This document shows, piece by piece, positions 9,048 through 18,465 of a stretch of DNA of 64,000 nt; within the stretch, counting starts at the first letter, position 1; each line of letters begins with the position of its first letter. The DNA is taken from NCBI GenBank assembly GCA_017420535.1, contig JAFOIV010000078.1:26877-90876 (forward strand). The letters run 5' to 3'. Source of the DNA: Eubacterium sp. (GTDB lineage Bacteria > Bacillota > Clostridia > Lachnospirales > Lachnospiraceae). The notes under the pieces are model-generated. The model made no database searches. It had not been told where the DNA came from and saw only the letters and a program-made list of their open reading frames with translations. Position numbers and translations under genes: made by a program.

Positions 9048-11084
9048 TTAAATTTCAAACATTTTATTTCCGACTTCCACGTCCCCAATACCAAGGATCT
9101 TAAAATCCGGATAGTCATCGCTATTTGTTAATAAAACTGCAGTAGTGGTATCAAATCCCGCTGCCTTGATCTTTTCTATATCAAATGTCATTAACAGCTG
9201 TCCCTTTACTACTTTATCCCCATCCTTTACCTTGACCAAAAAGCCATCGCCATTCATTTTAACTGTATCTATTCCAACATGAATAAGTAATTCCATATCT
9301 TTATTTCCAGTTATTCCTATGGCATGTCCAGTCTCTGCTACAGAAGATATCTCTCCATCAAATGGAGCATATACGGCACCTTCTTTTGGAACAACCCCAA
9401 TACCTTGTCCCAGAATGCCTGCCGCAAAGGTTTCATCAGGAATCTCCTCATAAGAGATTGCTTTACCCTTTACAGGAATATATGCAACTCCTTCCTCACT
9501 TACCTCTTCCTTTTCTTCTGCTGTTTCAACTATTTCTTTTTTGTCTTCCTTTACCTTTTCGTTCCCGTTCTCATCTGACTCATCTTTATCTTCTTTCCAG
9601 AAGATCCATGTGAGAACGAAGGCGGCTCCTCCTGAAATAAGAAGAAGCAATGTATATAAACCATAGTTATTTATGGTTAAATATCCCGGAATACCTGTGA
9701 CTCCGTAAGCTGTAGCTCCAAGTTTTACAACTGCACCAAAGGCCGCTCCTAAAGCTCCACCTGCCATGGCACATAAAAATGGATTCATGAATCTGAAATT
9801 AACACCAAAGATAGCCGGTTCTGTAATACCAAGGGCTGCTGATAAAGAAGAAGGAACAGCTACTGTCTTTGTCTTCATTTTCTTCGCCTTGATACCAACT
9901 GCAAGACATGCTCCAAACTGAGCAAAATTCGCTGCTGTAGCAATAGGCATCCAGGTATTTAATCCTCCTGAAGCCAGCATTCCTGATTCAATAACGTTAT
10001 ACATATGATGCAGTCCCATAACTACCGTAAGTGGGTATAAAGCCCCCATCAAAGTAGCTCCCACCGGAAGCTGAACAAGCCACCTGGCTCCTTCAAGAAC
10101 CCAGGTCTCAAGGTTTGCAAATACTGGTCCGATAACTACAAATGTTGCCAGTGCTGTTACAAATACAGTAACAAGAGGCACAACGAAAAGATCTACCATT
10201 TCCGGAACATGCTTATGTAGCCATTTTTCAATCTTACACATAAGCCATACAGCAATGATTACCGGGATAACATGTCCCTGATAACCGTGTCTTGCAATGG
10301 AACCTAAGGTATATCCACCTATCTTTATAGTTCCAAACAGATCCCATCCCGGGATCGCCGGTATGGTAAGTCCTGAGTTTGCCCAGCTCCAGGCAGGATT
10401 TGCTGCCAGCTGCTGTGCTTCATAGACATATGGATTCATACCATTTATAGGAATCATAAAGAACTTATATATATTTTCAATAGATGCTACATTCCATCCA
10501 TTAAGGAGTGCACCATGAACCATCATAAGTCCAATAACTGCACCAAGGAATATATTTCCACCAAATACCCTTGCTGCAGATATAGCAACGATAACAGGAA
10601 GGAAAGCAAATGCTGTATTGGCGATCATATCCAGAAAACTAAACCATGCTGAACCCTGAAAAGCCGGTATTGCTTTACCTAATGCTTCTACGATGCCCAT
10701 CATAAGACCTGAAGCCACAATGGCAGGAAGGATAGGAACAAATACATCTCCTATAGATTTAAGTGCCCTCTTCCATGCAGGTGCTTTTGATGCCGCAGCT
10801 GCCTTAACGTCATCTTTTGTTGCTGCAGTCATTCCAGATACTTTAAGGAGTTCATCATAAACTTTATTTACCGTTCCTGTACCGATGATAAGCTGTAACT
10901 GTCCATTAGATTCGAACATTCCTTTTACACCATCGATATCCTCAAGAACCTTCTTATTGATCTTTGTGTTATCAGCAATAACAAGTCTGAGGCGGGTCGC
11001 ACAATGTGCAGCCTGAACAATATTTTCTCTACCTCCAAGATTTTCGTAAATTTCCTTGGCGCATTTGCTATAATCCAACGCCAT
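9048..11084 (-). CDS. PTS sugar transporter EIIBCA (sucrose / alpha-glucoside type)
   Basis: 678 residues from the ATG at 11084, which has GGAAGGAGG 6 bp upstream; a frame from 11114 has no such site. Residues 1-85 are the EIIB domain with Cys28 in AAHCATRLRL. A hydrophobic EIIC domain with about ten membrane spans follows (about 110-480), including the GITEPAIFGVN segment conserved in sucrose, trehalose and beta-glucoside permeases. A charged linker leads to a glucose-type EIIA domain (about 530-678) with the active His602 in LLIHVGIDT. The protein imports and phosphorylates a sugar at the expense of PEP. Substrate is probably sucrose or another glucoside because of the EIIC type and the GH13 partner, and scrB lies about 7 kb away. 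Confidence 0.9.
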   Translation of the reverse strand: MALDYSKCAKEIYENLGGRENIVQAAHCATRLRLVIADNTKINKKVLEDIDGVKGMFESNGQLQLIIGTGTVNKVYDELLKVSGMTAATKDDVKAAAASKAPAWKRALKSIGDVFVPILPAIVASGLMMGIVEALGKAIPAFQGSAWFSFLDMIANTAFAFLPVIVAISAARVFGGNIFLGAVIGLMMVHGALLNGWNVASIENIYKFFMIPINGMNPYVYEAQQLAANPAWSWANSGLTIPAIPGWDLFGTIKIGGYTLGSIARHGYQGHVIPVIIAVWLMCKIEKWLHKHVPEMVDLFVVPLVTVFVTALATFVVIGPVFANLETWVLEGARWLVQLPVGATLMGALYPLTVVMGLHHMYNVIESGMLASGGLNTWMPIATAANFAQFGACLAVGIKAKKMKTKTVAVPSSLSAALGITEPAIFGVNFRFMNPFLCAMAGGALGAAFGAVVKLGATAYGVTGIPGYLTINNYGLYTLLLLISGGAAFVLTWIFWKEDKDESDENGNEKVKEDKKEIVETAEEKEEVSEEGVAYIPVKGKAISYEEIPDETFAAGILGQGIGVVPKEGAVYAPFDGEISSVAETGHAIGITGNKDMELLIHVGIDTVKMNGDGFLVKVKDGDKVVKGQLLMTFDIEKIKAAGFDTTTAVLLTNSDDYPDFKILGIGDVEVGNKMFEI

Positions 11085-11153
11085 ATTTCCTCCTTCCAAG
11101 CATGTGTACCACATTACTTTTTCACAATCTCCAAAATCATTTTTGCATAAAAT

Positions 11154-11168
11154 ATGTAAACGATTTCA
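11154..11168. promoter_or_regulatory. cre / LacI-type operator at the PTS operon start
   Basis: ATGTAAACGATTTCA fits the cre and LacI-family consensus (WTGNAARCGNWWWCA) with central CG and half sites TGTAAACG and TGAAATCG. It lies a few bases downstream of the predicted -10 box, where a bound repressor would block initiation or early elongation. CcpA or the operon's own LacI protein are the candidates. Confidence 0.6.
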
Positions 11169-11181
11169 CTCCGATATCTTG

Positions 11182-11210
11182 ATTATATTCTTTATGTATT
11201 ATTGTGTAAA
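11182..11210 (-). promoter_or_regulatory. Promoter of the PTS operon
   Basis: Minus-strand TTTACA (11210-11205), a 17-bp spacer and a perfect TATAAT (11187-11182). Transcription would start near 11175, just before the operator-like palindrome, about 90 nt ahead of the EIIBCA start codon. Confidence 0.65.
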
Positions 11211-11315
11211 TTGACTTATTCTATAACAATTCAAACTTTTTCTTGTGCACATCTAACATAAAATGTGTTTCGTTTGTGAAACCCTTTTCACATCAATTTC
11301 ACAATTAATCACACA

Positions 11316-11367
11316 TAAAAAACCAGAAATTCAAGATGTCTAAAATTAGAGCATCTCGAATTTCTGG
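11316..11367 (-). terminator. Terminator after the alpha/beta-hydrolase-like gene
   Basis: CCAGAAATTC and GAATTTCTGG pair, with AGATG/CATCT inside, followed on the minus strand by a run of six T. It lies 20 bp downstream of the stop at 11388 and separates that gene from the PTS operon. Confidence 0.85.
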
Positions 11368-11387
11368 AATCTGATTTTTATATTCAT

Positions 11388-12320
11388 TTATCTCTTCAGC
11401 AGTTCGATTATAGCATCATAATCCTCATAAGCTTCAGGGTATTTTTTATCTGCACAATAATTATGTAATACCCCATGCCTTACTGTAAACTGTGTTTTTA
11501 TTCCTGCTTCTTCAAACTGTTCTTTATAATTATCAAACTTGCCATAACATATCTCTTCATCACTATAAAAGAAAAAGCTTTCTGGAAAACCGTTAAGATT
11601 AAGATTTTCTCCTGTGATCATGTAATCAGGAACACTAGGATTCTTCAATGTAGCCAATTCTTTTATCTCAAGAATATGTCTTAAAGAAGTGGTATAATCC
11701 ATCTTTTGAGCAGCCTTCATATCTTCCCACTCTTTTTCATTCTTTGGAAATCCACCCGGGGAGATAAGTATCAGTCTTTTTGGCATTGGTACAGATACTT
11801 CCTTCTCATTATTGTAGACCAGCGTCTCTATAGCTAACGTAGCTCCGGTGCCTACTCCATATAGATATATATTCTCATAACCTAACTTATTCACTTTCCT
11901 TAAAGCGGTAAAAAGAACTCTCACCACATCTCTTATGGAATAATTAGGTAACAGAGGATATTTAGGAATATATACATCATTTCCTGTAGCTTTATTCAGC
12001 TTTATGGCTCTATCAAACTCTATTAAAGCAGGTCTGAAAACAAAATGGGAATCATAGAAATAAAGTATAGCATCTTTTGTACAGCTATCTTCCCCGATCT
12101 TAAATACATCAAACTGTTCATCATGCATCTGCCCATATCCAATCTCTACCGTAAGCTTATGCCTCTTTATTTTTTTAGGATCAAAATAATTGGTTTTCTT
12201 ATCTCTTTTTAAGTTGATAGTTTTTACCAGTTTAAGCTTATCTTCTCTCTGAAGAGACAAAATTGCCCTTCTAGTATCAAGTTTAGATTGAAGCTTTTCA
12301 AATTGTAATTTAAAGCTCAT
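11388..12320 (-). CDS. Alpha/beta-hydrolase-fold protein lacking the nucleophile serine
   Basis: 310 residues; start at 12320 is supported by GGGAGGAG upstream (a TTG 15 bp earlier is in frame but overlaps that site). The order of elements matches the hormone-sensitive-lipase/esterase type: AILYFYDSHF where HGGG would be, YPLLPNYS, then IYLYGVGTGA at the nucleophile elbow, and a C-terminal VRHGVLHNYC histidine. The elbow GxSxG is GVGTG here, with Gly157 in place of Ser, and the HGGG oxyanion motif is also gone. It therefore probably lacks classical esterase activity and may bind a ligand or partner. It lies downstream of the MoxR/DUF58/transglutaminase operon on the same strand with an 81-bp gap. 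No signal peptide is visible. Confidence 0.7.
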   Translation of the reverse strand: MSFKLQFEKLQSKLDTRRAILSLQREDKLKLVKTINLKRDKKTNYFDPKKIKRHKLTVEIGYGQMHDEQFDVFKIGEDSCTKDAILYFYDSHFVFRPALIEFDRAIKLNKATGNDVYIPKYPLLPNYSIRDVVRVLFTALRKVNKLGYENIYLYGVGTGATLAIETLVYNNEKEVSVPMPKRLILISPGGFPKNEKEWEDMKAAQKMDYTTSLRHILEIKELATLKNPSVPDYMITGENLNLNGFPESFFFYSDEEICYGKFDNYKEQFEEAGIKTQFTVRHGVLHNYCADKKYPEAYEDYDAIIELLKR

Positions 12321-12401
12321 AATTACTCCTCCCAATAACTAAAAAGGCAATGGACAGTTTCTATATTTATTAATTATTTTACTATATTTTACCTATATTA
12401 T

Positions 12402-14789
12402 TCAAGAAAAACGCCCTATATATTCCTGAAGGAGTTTCAATTCTTCCGAAGATATTTCTGCCTTCTGGAATCCTGCTTTTTGAAGCAGCACGATAAATTC
12501 CTCTACCTGTTTTTCTTCTAAACAATCCTCTGGTTTTATGAAGGATTGATTAAGTTTTCTTACCTGTTCATTATAATTTACGCATTCCTTTAAAGCTTTA
12601 TTTCTCTTCTTCTTTTTATTCAGCATATGAGAATAAAGAAGGATAGCTTTATCTGAATTATTGGCTATCTTTAAAGCTCTCATATATCTTATTTCCGGAA
12701 GAGACTTCTTTATTCCAAAGAACACTCCCGCTGAAATGACTCCTACAAATACAAAATAGGCAAATATCCTAAGAACATTATCGCTTATATGGAATGAGAA
12801 ATCCTTTCCCAGCTGGTTTGGATCCACGCCATTTCCCTGGCCATCTCCTCCGTCCCCAAACCAATCTCTAAAGGCATTCCAGAAATCATCATTATCTTCT
12901 TCCTCTATCATGGCTGATGCAGGGGTAACCTCTACCGGGATCCATCCTTTTCCATCTATATAGATTTCAACCCAGGCATGTGCATCCGCATCCGTGGCAT
13001 CTACTTTAACAAGAGCCGTTTCTCCCAGCTCAGAATATCCATCATAGTAATCTTCATATTTTGCATCCCTTATAATCTCACCATTACTGATGATCTGAGA
13101 ATAGGATATGGCATAGCCTTCACAATATCTTGCAGGTATGCCCATTTCTCTGAAAACAAGGGTTGCCGCACTGGCAAAATGAGCACAATAACCTTTCTTA
13201 TTTTTTTCCAGGAAATAATTTACAAAGTCTCTACCTTTTGGTGTTGCTCCCGGCCTGATGGTATAAGGAACATTTTCCTGATAATAATCTGCAACTTTCT
13301 CCACTGTAACCATGGCTGGATCATTCTTATCAAGTCCCGCAACAGTGATAAATTTCTGGATACTGTTTTTGTTATCTACAGGAACATCTAAATAATCCCC
13401 GTAGGCTTTCCGTCTTTCTGTTTCATCATTGGCGTATAGATTATCCTCATTTAACAATGGATAATAATCCAGATTAACGGCTGATCTAAGGCCAAGGATC
13501 TTTATCCCTTCATAAGAATAATAAGGGGAATAAGTCTGAACAGGAGCTTCCACATTGATTATAGTCATCCTGCCCTTTGCACTCTTATCTTTATCATTAT
13601 CATAGCTATTCTTTAAACTCTCTGTTTCAACAGAAAGATCAGATTTTTCTATGATATAATTATCAGGCTGTCTCCAGATATTAGTATAGGGCTGATAAGT
13701 TTTACCGTTAAAATTCTTTAAATAAAGAGTATTATAATCATATGGGGTGAAGACCACTGTAAGATCCGTCTCATGATCAAGTCTTATGGTAGAAACGCCT
13801 CCTAACATTCCGGAATTGATTCCTCCATTACTCTGATACAGATTCGTAATGCCAAAAACCCCCAGCATGATCACGTTCTGCACAGTTTCTCTTGATGCTT
13901 CTTTATATTTATTTTTCTTCTGAAGAATATCAAAGGTTTCTTTATTAAAGAATAAAGAAAGCACCAGAACTAATGCAGTGGTGTATATTGCTGCTATAGA
14001 CAGTCCCTGCAGCAGGCTCTTATGATCAAGCCCATAATAAAGTCCCTTCTTTTTCCTCTTAAAAATATGATCATTTCTAGAAAGCAGGTAATGACCGCTG
14101 CCCTTAAGCACCATAGACATGGCAACACCTGAAATAAGCATTATGGTATAGATCAGCGCCGGTTCCTTCTGCATATAAAATGCCACAAGATTTATAGTCA
14201 CTACTATAAAGATCGCCACCATATATCTTGCCCGCCTTAAGATATAGTTGTTAAGCAGGATATTAACTGCAATACCCAGCATACTGGCGGATATGGTTAT
14301 GGCAAAATATCTGTCAGCCACCCTCTCATTGTAAAATGTCATTCCATCAGTATTAAAATAATCTGATGCAAGAGATATGGTATCATTTATCACTGCATAG
14401 AATCCTGAATTTATAAAGTCCTTCAGGGAAATGATACCGGCCGAGTAGATAACGAAGAATATCAGATATCCAAGATTCTCAGATCTCCAGCTATGATAAA
14501 GAAAGGCGCAGAGTATTGCCGTAAAAAACATGATCACATTAAAAAGGAACTGATCAAAGCCTGAACCAATAGCTGTAAGATAACTTCCGATACCTCCTGC
14601 CGCAAGAAGATAGACAACGATACCTTTTATTAAAAGAGTAATATATCTGTTCTCGCTTATATCATAAACTTCCTCCGGGATCGTAAGTCCCGTGCAAAGT
14701 TTCACTGGCTCTCTATTTTCATCTCGCCAAGAAGATCTTATTCTTTTTTTCTTTTCATTAGTATTATTCTTGTTGGATAATTTCGACAT
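12402..14789 (-). CDS. Membrane transglutaminase-like protein (TgpA / YebA type)
   Basis: 795 residues from the ATG at 14789, which has GGAG 6 bp upstream; an ATG 12 bp earlier is possible. The N-terminal third holds about six to seven membrane segments, then an extracytoplasmic part with the transglutaminase core: Cys535 in GYCAHFA, His604 in DAHAWVE and Glu620 in WIPVEVTP, where many members have Asp. One further membrane segment (about 672-694) and a cytosolic tail follow. This is the standard partner of MoxR ATPases and DUF58 proteins in conserved three-gene operons, with a proposed but unproven role in envelope protein processing or assembly. Its start overlaps the end of the DUF58 gene by 26 bp, so translation is coupled. 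Confidence 0.88.
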   Translation of the reverse strand: MSKLSNKNNTNEKKKRIRSSWRDENREPVKLCTGLTIPEEVYDISENRYITLLIKGIVVYLLAAGGIGSYLTAIGSGFDQFLFNVIMFFTAILCAFLYHSWRSENLGYLIFFVIYSAGIISLKDFINSGFYAVINDTISLASDYFNTDGMTFYNERVADRYFAITISASMLGIAVNILLNNYILRRARYMVAIFIVVTINLVAFYMQKEPALIYTIMLISGVAMSMVLKGSGHYLLSRNDHIFKRKKKGLYYGLDHKSLLQGLSIAAIYTTALVLVLSLFFNKETFDILQKKNKYKEASRETVQNVIMLGVFGITNLYQSNGGINSGMLGGVSTIRLDHETDLTVVFTPYDYNTLYLKNFNGKTYQPYTNIWRQPDNYIIEKSDLSVETESLKNSYDNDKDKSAKGRMTIINVEAPVQTYSPYYSYEGIKILGLRSAVNLDYYPLLNEDNLYANDETERRKAYGDYLDVPVDNKNSIQKFITVAGLDKNDPAMVTVEKVADYYQENVPYTIRPGATPKGRDFVNYFLEKNKKGYCAHFASAATLVFREMGIPARYCEGYAISYSQIISNGEIIRDAKYEDYYDGYSELGETALVKVDATDADAHAWVEIYIDGKGWIPVEVTPASAMIEEEDNDDFWNAFRDWFGDGGDGQGNGVDPNQLGKDFSFHISDNVLRIFAYFVFVGVISAGVFFGIKKSLPEIRYMRALKIANNSDKAILLYSHMLNKKKKRNKALKECVNYNEQVRKLNQSFIKPEDCLEEKQVEEFIVLLQKAGFQKAEISSEELKLLQEYIGRFS

Positions 14790-15810
14790 AAGCCGCTCCA
14801 TTCCTATTAGTTACGTGGACATAGCTCTTTAATTCCGGATGTATCGACTTCATAAGCTCTAATGATTTTTCATTATCCTCATAAATAGTTTCAAAATACA
14901 TATCCGTAAATGAAGCATTAAGATCGTCTAAATTCATGATCTCTCTTTCTCTAAATTCAAATCCCTTATCACTCCAGAAAAGGAGTCTCATATAAACCCC
15001 ATCATTAATAAGCATCTTTGCTGTGTTATATCCCAGTGTTAATACCTGATCCACCACATCAGGATTTCCACCCAGTTCAATGACCATCACCATCTGCTGA
15101 TCAGACATTGACACCCTGTCCTTAACCATGAGGATATCCCTTTTAGCAGAGAGCTTCCAATGAATGCTCATAAGCTTATCTCCAGGAATATATTCACGCA
15201 CATCAGAAACATCTGAAAAATCATGTCCTTTTTTCTTTGTTTCTTCGCTTTCAGTCATACCAAGGGAAAGGTCACTTAAATTCTTAACCCCACCGGTTGA
15301 GTCTTCTGGAAGGACACTGATCTCATCATATATATCTATTTTTTTAGCCAGTGACACAAATCCCAGGAAATCCCTTACAGTAAAACTGTTTATCTCATAT
15401 CTATATCTTCCATTCCTTGTGTATTCCACAGGAATAAGCTGTTTATATGTCCCATGAAACCTGGCGGGAACAGATATAATGGTTGACCCCTTGCTGTTAT
15501 AAAAGGAATTAGCTGCATCAAGTTTTATACATACATCAAAAGACATAAAGTAAGCTTTATTTATAACACTCAGCTCAATATAAGATGTAGAAAGACGTCT
15601 CTCATACATTTCAGTACTTCTCACCTTGATCTGGATCACATTTCTCATAATGAATACAAGCACAAGGGAAATAAACGGTGCTATGATATCGATCAAAAGC
15701 GCCATAAAAAGAAAATGATTTTTTAAAAACCAGTAACATATAAAAATGATACCGAACTGTATAAGATATCCAATTATTCTTAAAAAATGAATCTTTGTCT
15801 TTAAATACAT
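14764..15810 (-). CDS. DUF58 (MoxR-associated, vWA-related) membrane protein
   Basis: 348 residues. Two close membrane segments near the N-terminus (about 10-55) are followed by a beta-rich region and the DUF58 signature around VREYIPGDKLMSIHWKLSAK (about 208-227), then a vWA-like core (VMVIELGG). The start codon is one base after the MoxR stop, with GAGGAA overlapping the end of that gene, so the two are translationally coupled. In this conserved operon type, DUF58 proteins are thought to be handled by the MoxR ATPase; the substrate is unknown. Confidence 0.9.
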   Translation of the reverse strand: MYLKTKIHFLRIIGYLIQFGIIFICYWFLKNHFLFMALLIDIIAPFISLVLVFIMRNVIQIKVRSTEMYERRLSTSYIELSVINKAYFMSFDVCIKLDAANSFYNSKGSTIISVPARFHGTYKQLIPVEYTRNGRYRYEINSFTVRDFLGFVSLAKKIDIYDEISVLPEDSTGGVKNLSDLSLGMTESEETKKKGHDFSDVSDVREYIPGDKLMSIHWKLSAKRDILMVKDRVSMSDQQMVMVIELGGNPDVVDQVLTLGYNTAKMLINDGVYMRLLFWSDKGFEFREREIMNLDDLNASFTDMYFETIYEDNEKSLELMKSIHPELKSYVHVTNRNGAAYVEIIQQE

Positions 15811-15811
15811 A

Positions 15812-16741
15812 TTAATTCCTCGGTGGCTGAACTATCTCTAAAAGCTTTCTTATTGCAAGATCCATATTAAGTCCTGTTGCTCTTGCTCTCTGTCCAAGCT
15901 TTACTCTGTGTCCTAGAGTATCCCTGGTTACATTCTGAACATCCTCAGCTGTAACATAATCTCTTCCATCTATTACCGCCATTGCTTTTGCCATCTTAAG
16001 CATAGCTATTGTACCTCTTGGGCTGGCCCCCATAGAAAAGATCTCATTTCTTCTGGTTTCTTCAACAATATTTACTATATATTCATAAATATCATCTTTT
16101 ACAAAAATCTCATTTGTCGCTTTCCTTAACTCGATCAATTCATCAAGTGTAATAACTGATTCCAGCTGTTTTAAAGGCGCACTGGCATTTCCTTTAAGGA
16201 TCATAACTGCATCACTATGGGCAGGGTATCCCATAGAAAGGCAGACCATAAATCTGTCCAGCTGTGATTCTGGAAGCATCTGTGTACCTGATGATCCATA
16301 AGGGTTCTCAGTGGCAATTACTACAAATGGATCCGGAAGAGCACGAGTCACACCGTCAACAGTTGCAGTTCCTTCCTCCATTACTTCAAGTAATGCAGAC
16401 TGGGTTTTTGGTGAAGTACGATTTATCTCATCTGCCAGAAACAGATTGCAGAATACTGATCCGGGTCTGAATTCAAATTCTTTAGTAGCACTGTTATACA
16501 TGGAAAATCCCAGGATATCACTTGGAAGAACATCCGGTGTAAACTGTACTCTTTTATAATCAAGGCTTAAAGTTTTCGCAAAAGCTGTAGCCAGGGTTGT
16601 CTTACCTACTCCCGGAATATCCTCCATAAGGATATGTCCTCCTGCAAGAGTTGCCGCCAGCACCTTTTTAACAACCATTTCCTTACCTTTTATTACACGA
16701 TTAACATTATTTTGTACATCTAAAGTTTTATTCTGATTCAT
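15812..16741 (-). CDS. MoxR-family AAA+ ATPase
   Basis: 309 residues. Walker A is DIPGVGKTTLA (41-51), Walker B LFLADEINRTSPKTQSALLE, and sensor-type residues follow in the ATENPYG segment. The C-terminal lid ends with the conserved RxLLxIVxPPR-like tail. AAGGAG precedes the ATG. First gene of a MoxR - DUF58 - transglutaminase operon. MoxR proteins act as chaperone-like ATPases on vWA-containing partners, here most likely the DUF58 product. Confidence 0.93.
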   Translation of the reverse strand: MNQNKTLDVQNNVNRVIKGKEMVVKKVLAATLAGGHILMEDIPGVGKTTLATAFAKTLSLDYKRVQFTPDVLPSDILGFSMYNSATKEFEFRPGSVFCNLFLADEINRTSPKTQSALLEVMEEGTATVDGVTRALPDPFVVIATENPYGSSGTQMLPESQLDRFMVCLSMGYPAHSDAVMILKGNASAPLKQLESVITLDELIELRKATNEIFVKDDIYEYIVNIVEETRRNEIFSMGASPRGTIAMLKMAKAMAVIDGRDYVTAEDVQNVTRDTLGHRVKLGQRARATGLNMDLAIRKLLEIVQPPRN

Positions 16742-16873
16742 TTTTACTCCTTAAAATCCTTAAAACATGGATACGAAAAAAACCTTTATAACAAACTCCA
16801 TATATAATTATTTTAATACGAAAATTAAGTTTTTATCAACATAACTTTGACTAAAAAGCCTCAATACACACAT

Positions 16874-16901
16874 TTTTCATTTCTTTTAATTGTATTATAA
16901 T
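16874..16901 (+). promoter_or_regulatory. Candidate promoter of pyruvate kinase
   Basis: A perfect TATAAT (16896-16901) has only a weak -35 match, TTTTCA (16874-16879), at 16 bp. It would give an 80-nt leader before the pyk start. The 247-bp gap to the divergent MoxR gene holds no other feature that I can support. Confidence 0.4.
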
Positions 16902-16988
16902 AGGATAGAAGATATAATCATTCTAGGTATATCAAGAAATGGAAACTTATCATAAAATGCTTTAAATAATCACTTAAGGAGAATAAAA

Positions 16989-18401
16989 ATGAGAAAGACC
17001 AAAGTAATCTGTACAATCGGACCATCTAGTGAAAATGAGGAAACTCTTACACAACTCTGCCTTGCAGGTATGAATATCGCAAGACTTAACTTCTCTCACG
17101 GATCACATGATGAACATAAGAAAAAGTTCGACCTGATCAAGAAAGTCAGGAACAACCTTAACCTTCCAATAGCTATCATGCTTGATACTAAAGGTCCTGA
17201 ATATAGAATTAAGACATTTAAGGATCATAAGATTGAGCTTAAAGAAGGCGATACATTTATCTTTACTACTGACCCTATCGAAGGAGATCAGACAAGAGTA
17301 TCTGTTAACTATGATCACCTTATCGATGACTTAAATATCGGTGACAGGATCCTTGTATGTAACGGTCTTGTTATCTTCGAAGTACTTAAATTAGAAGGAA
17401 ATAACGCAATCTGTAAATGTATCACAGGTGGTACTCTTTCAGACAGAAAGAGCATGAATTTCCCTAACAAGGTTATGAATCACGCCTTCCTTAGTGAAGC
17501 TGATAAGAGCGATATACTTTTCGGTATCGAGAATGGCATTGAATTCGTTGCAGCATCTTTCGTATCAAAGAAGCAGGATGTGGTAGATCTTAGAGAATTC
17601 TTAGATGCTAACGGCGGTGAAGATGTTGATATCATCGCAAAGATTGAAAACAGATCTGGTGTAGATAACATCGAAGAGATCTGTGACATTGCTGATGGAA
17701 TCATGGTTGCCCGTGGTGACCTTGGTGTTGAGATTCCTGGTGTTGAAGTTCCTTCAATCCAGAAATACTTAATCAATAAATGCCGTCTTCTTGGTAAGAG
17801 AGTTATCACCGCAACAGAAATGTTAGAATCAATGATTGAAAAGCCACGTCCTACAAGAGCTGAAGTATCAGACGTTGCTAATGCCGTATATGACGGAACA
17901 TCTGTTGTTATGCTTTCTGGTGAGACTGCATCAGGTAAGTATCCTGTAGAAGCAGTTAGAACCATGGTTGAAACAATTGAATTTACAGAAAAGAACATTC
18001 ACTATAACAGAAGATTTAAGAATACTGACGTACATATTCATAACATTTTAGATGCCATCTCACATTCAACATGTTCTATGGCCATCGATGTAGATGCTAA
18101 ATGTATCGTTGTTAATTCCCTTTCAGGAAGAACAGCCCGCATGGTAAGCCGTTTCCGTTGTCCTGTTGATATAATCGGTATGACAACTTCAGAAAAGGTA
18201 TGGAGAAAGCTTAACATGAGCTGGGGCGTAACACCTGTACTTTGCGGAACTTATGATTCAATGGAATCAATGTTCGCAAACAACATAAGAGAAGCTAAAA
18301 AAGCTTTTAATCTTAGCGCAGGAGATAACATCGTACTTACAGGCGGCGTTATGAATGGCGAAAGCGGAAATACAAATATCATCAAAGTTGCAACCATTTA
18401 A
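16989..18401 (+). CDS. pyk: Pyruvate kinase
   Basis: 470 residues, normal for a pyruvate kinase without the extra C-terminal PEP-utiliser domain found in many Bacilli. Visible motifs are the N-terminal CTIGPSS, the ARLNFSHGSH substrate block, the catalytic-lysine region DIIAKIENRSGVDN, MVARGDLGVEIP, and RVITATEMLESM with PTRAEVSDVANAVYDG. The enzyme makes pyruvate and ATP from PEP and ADP in the last step of glycolysis. AAGGAG lies upstream of the ATG. scrB follows after 64 bp with no terminator between, so the two may share a transcript. Confidence 0.97.
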   Translation: MRKTKVICTIGPSSENEETLTQLCLAGMNIARLNFSHGSHDEHKKKFDLIKKVRNNLNLPIAIMLDTKGPEYRIKTFKDHKIELKEGDTFIFTTDPIEGDQTRVSVNYDHLIDDLNIGDRILVCNGLVIFEVLKLEGNNAICKCITGGTLSDRKSMNFPNKVMNHAFLSEADKSDILFGIENGIEFVAASFVSKKQDVVDLREFLDANGGEDVDIIAKIENRSGVDNIEEICDIADGIMVARGDLGVEIPGVEVPSIQKYLINKCRLLGKRVITATEMLESMIEKPRPTRAEVSDVANAVYDGTSVVMLSGETASGKYPVEAVRTMVETIEFTEKNIHYNRRFKNTDVHIHNILDAISHSTCSMAIDVDAKCIVVNSLSGRTARMVSRFRCPVDIIGMTTSEKVWRKLNMSWGVTPVLCGTYDSMESMFANNIREAKKAFNLSAGDNIVLTGGVMNGESGNTNIIKVATI

Positions 18402-18465
18402 TTAAAATAGGATCGTATCTTTGCATCCAAATTACTTAATAAGCATCGGGGAGGTTTTTTAGCTT

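Noticed and set aside
12402-14789. Asp-to-Glu change in the transglutaminase triad (Glu620)
   Set aside because: As far as I recall, PVEVTP is common in clostridial members of this family, so it is not a sign of inactivation.
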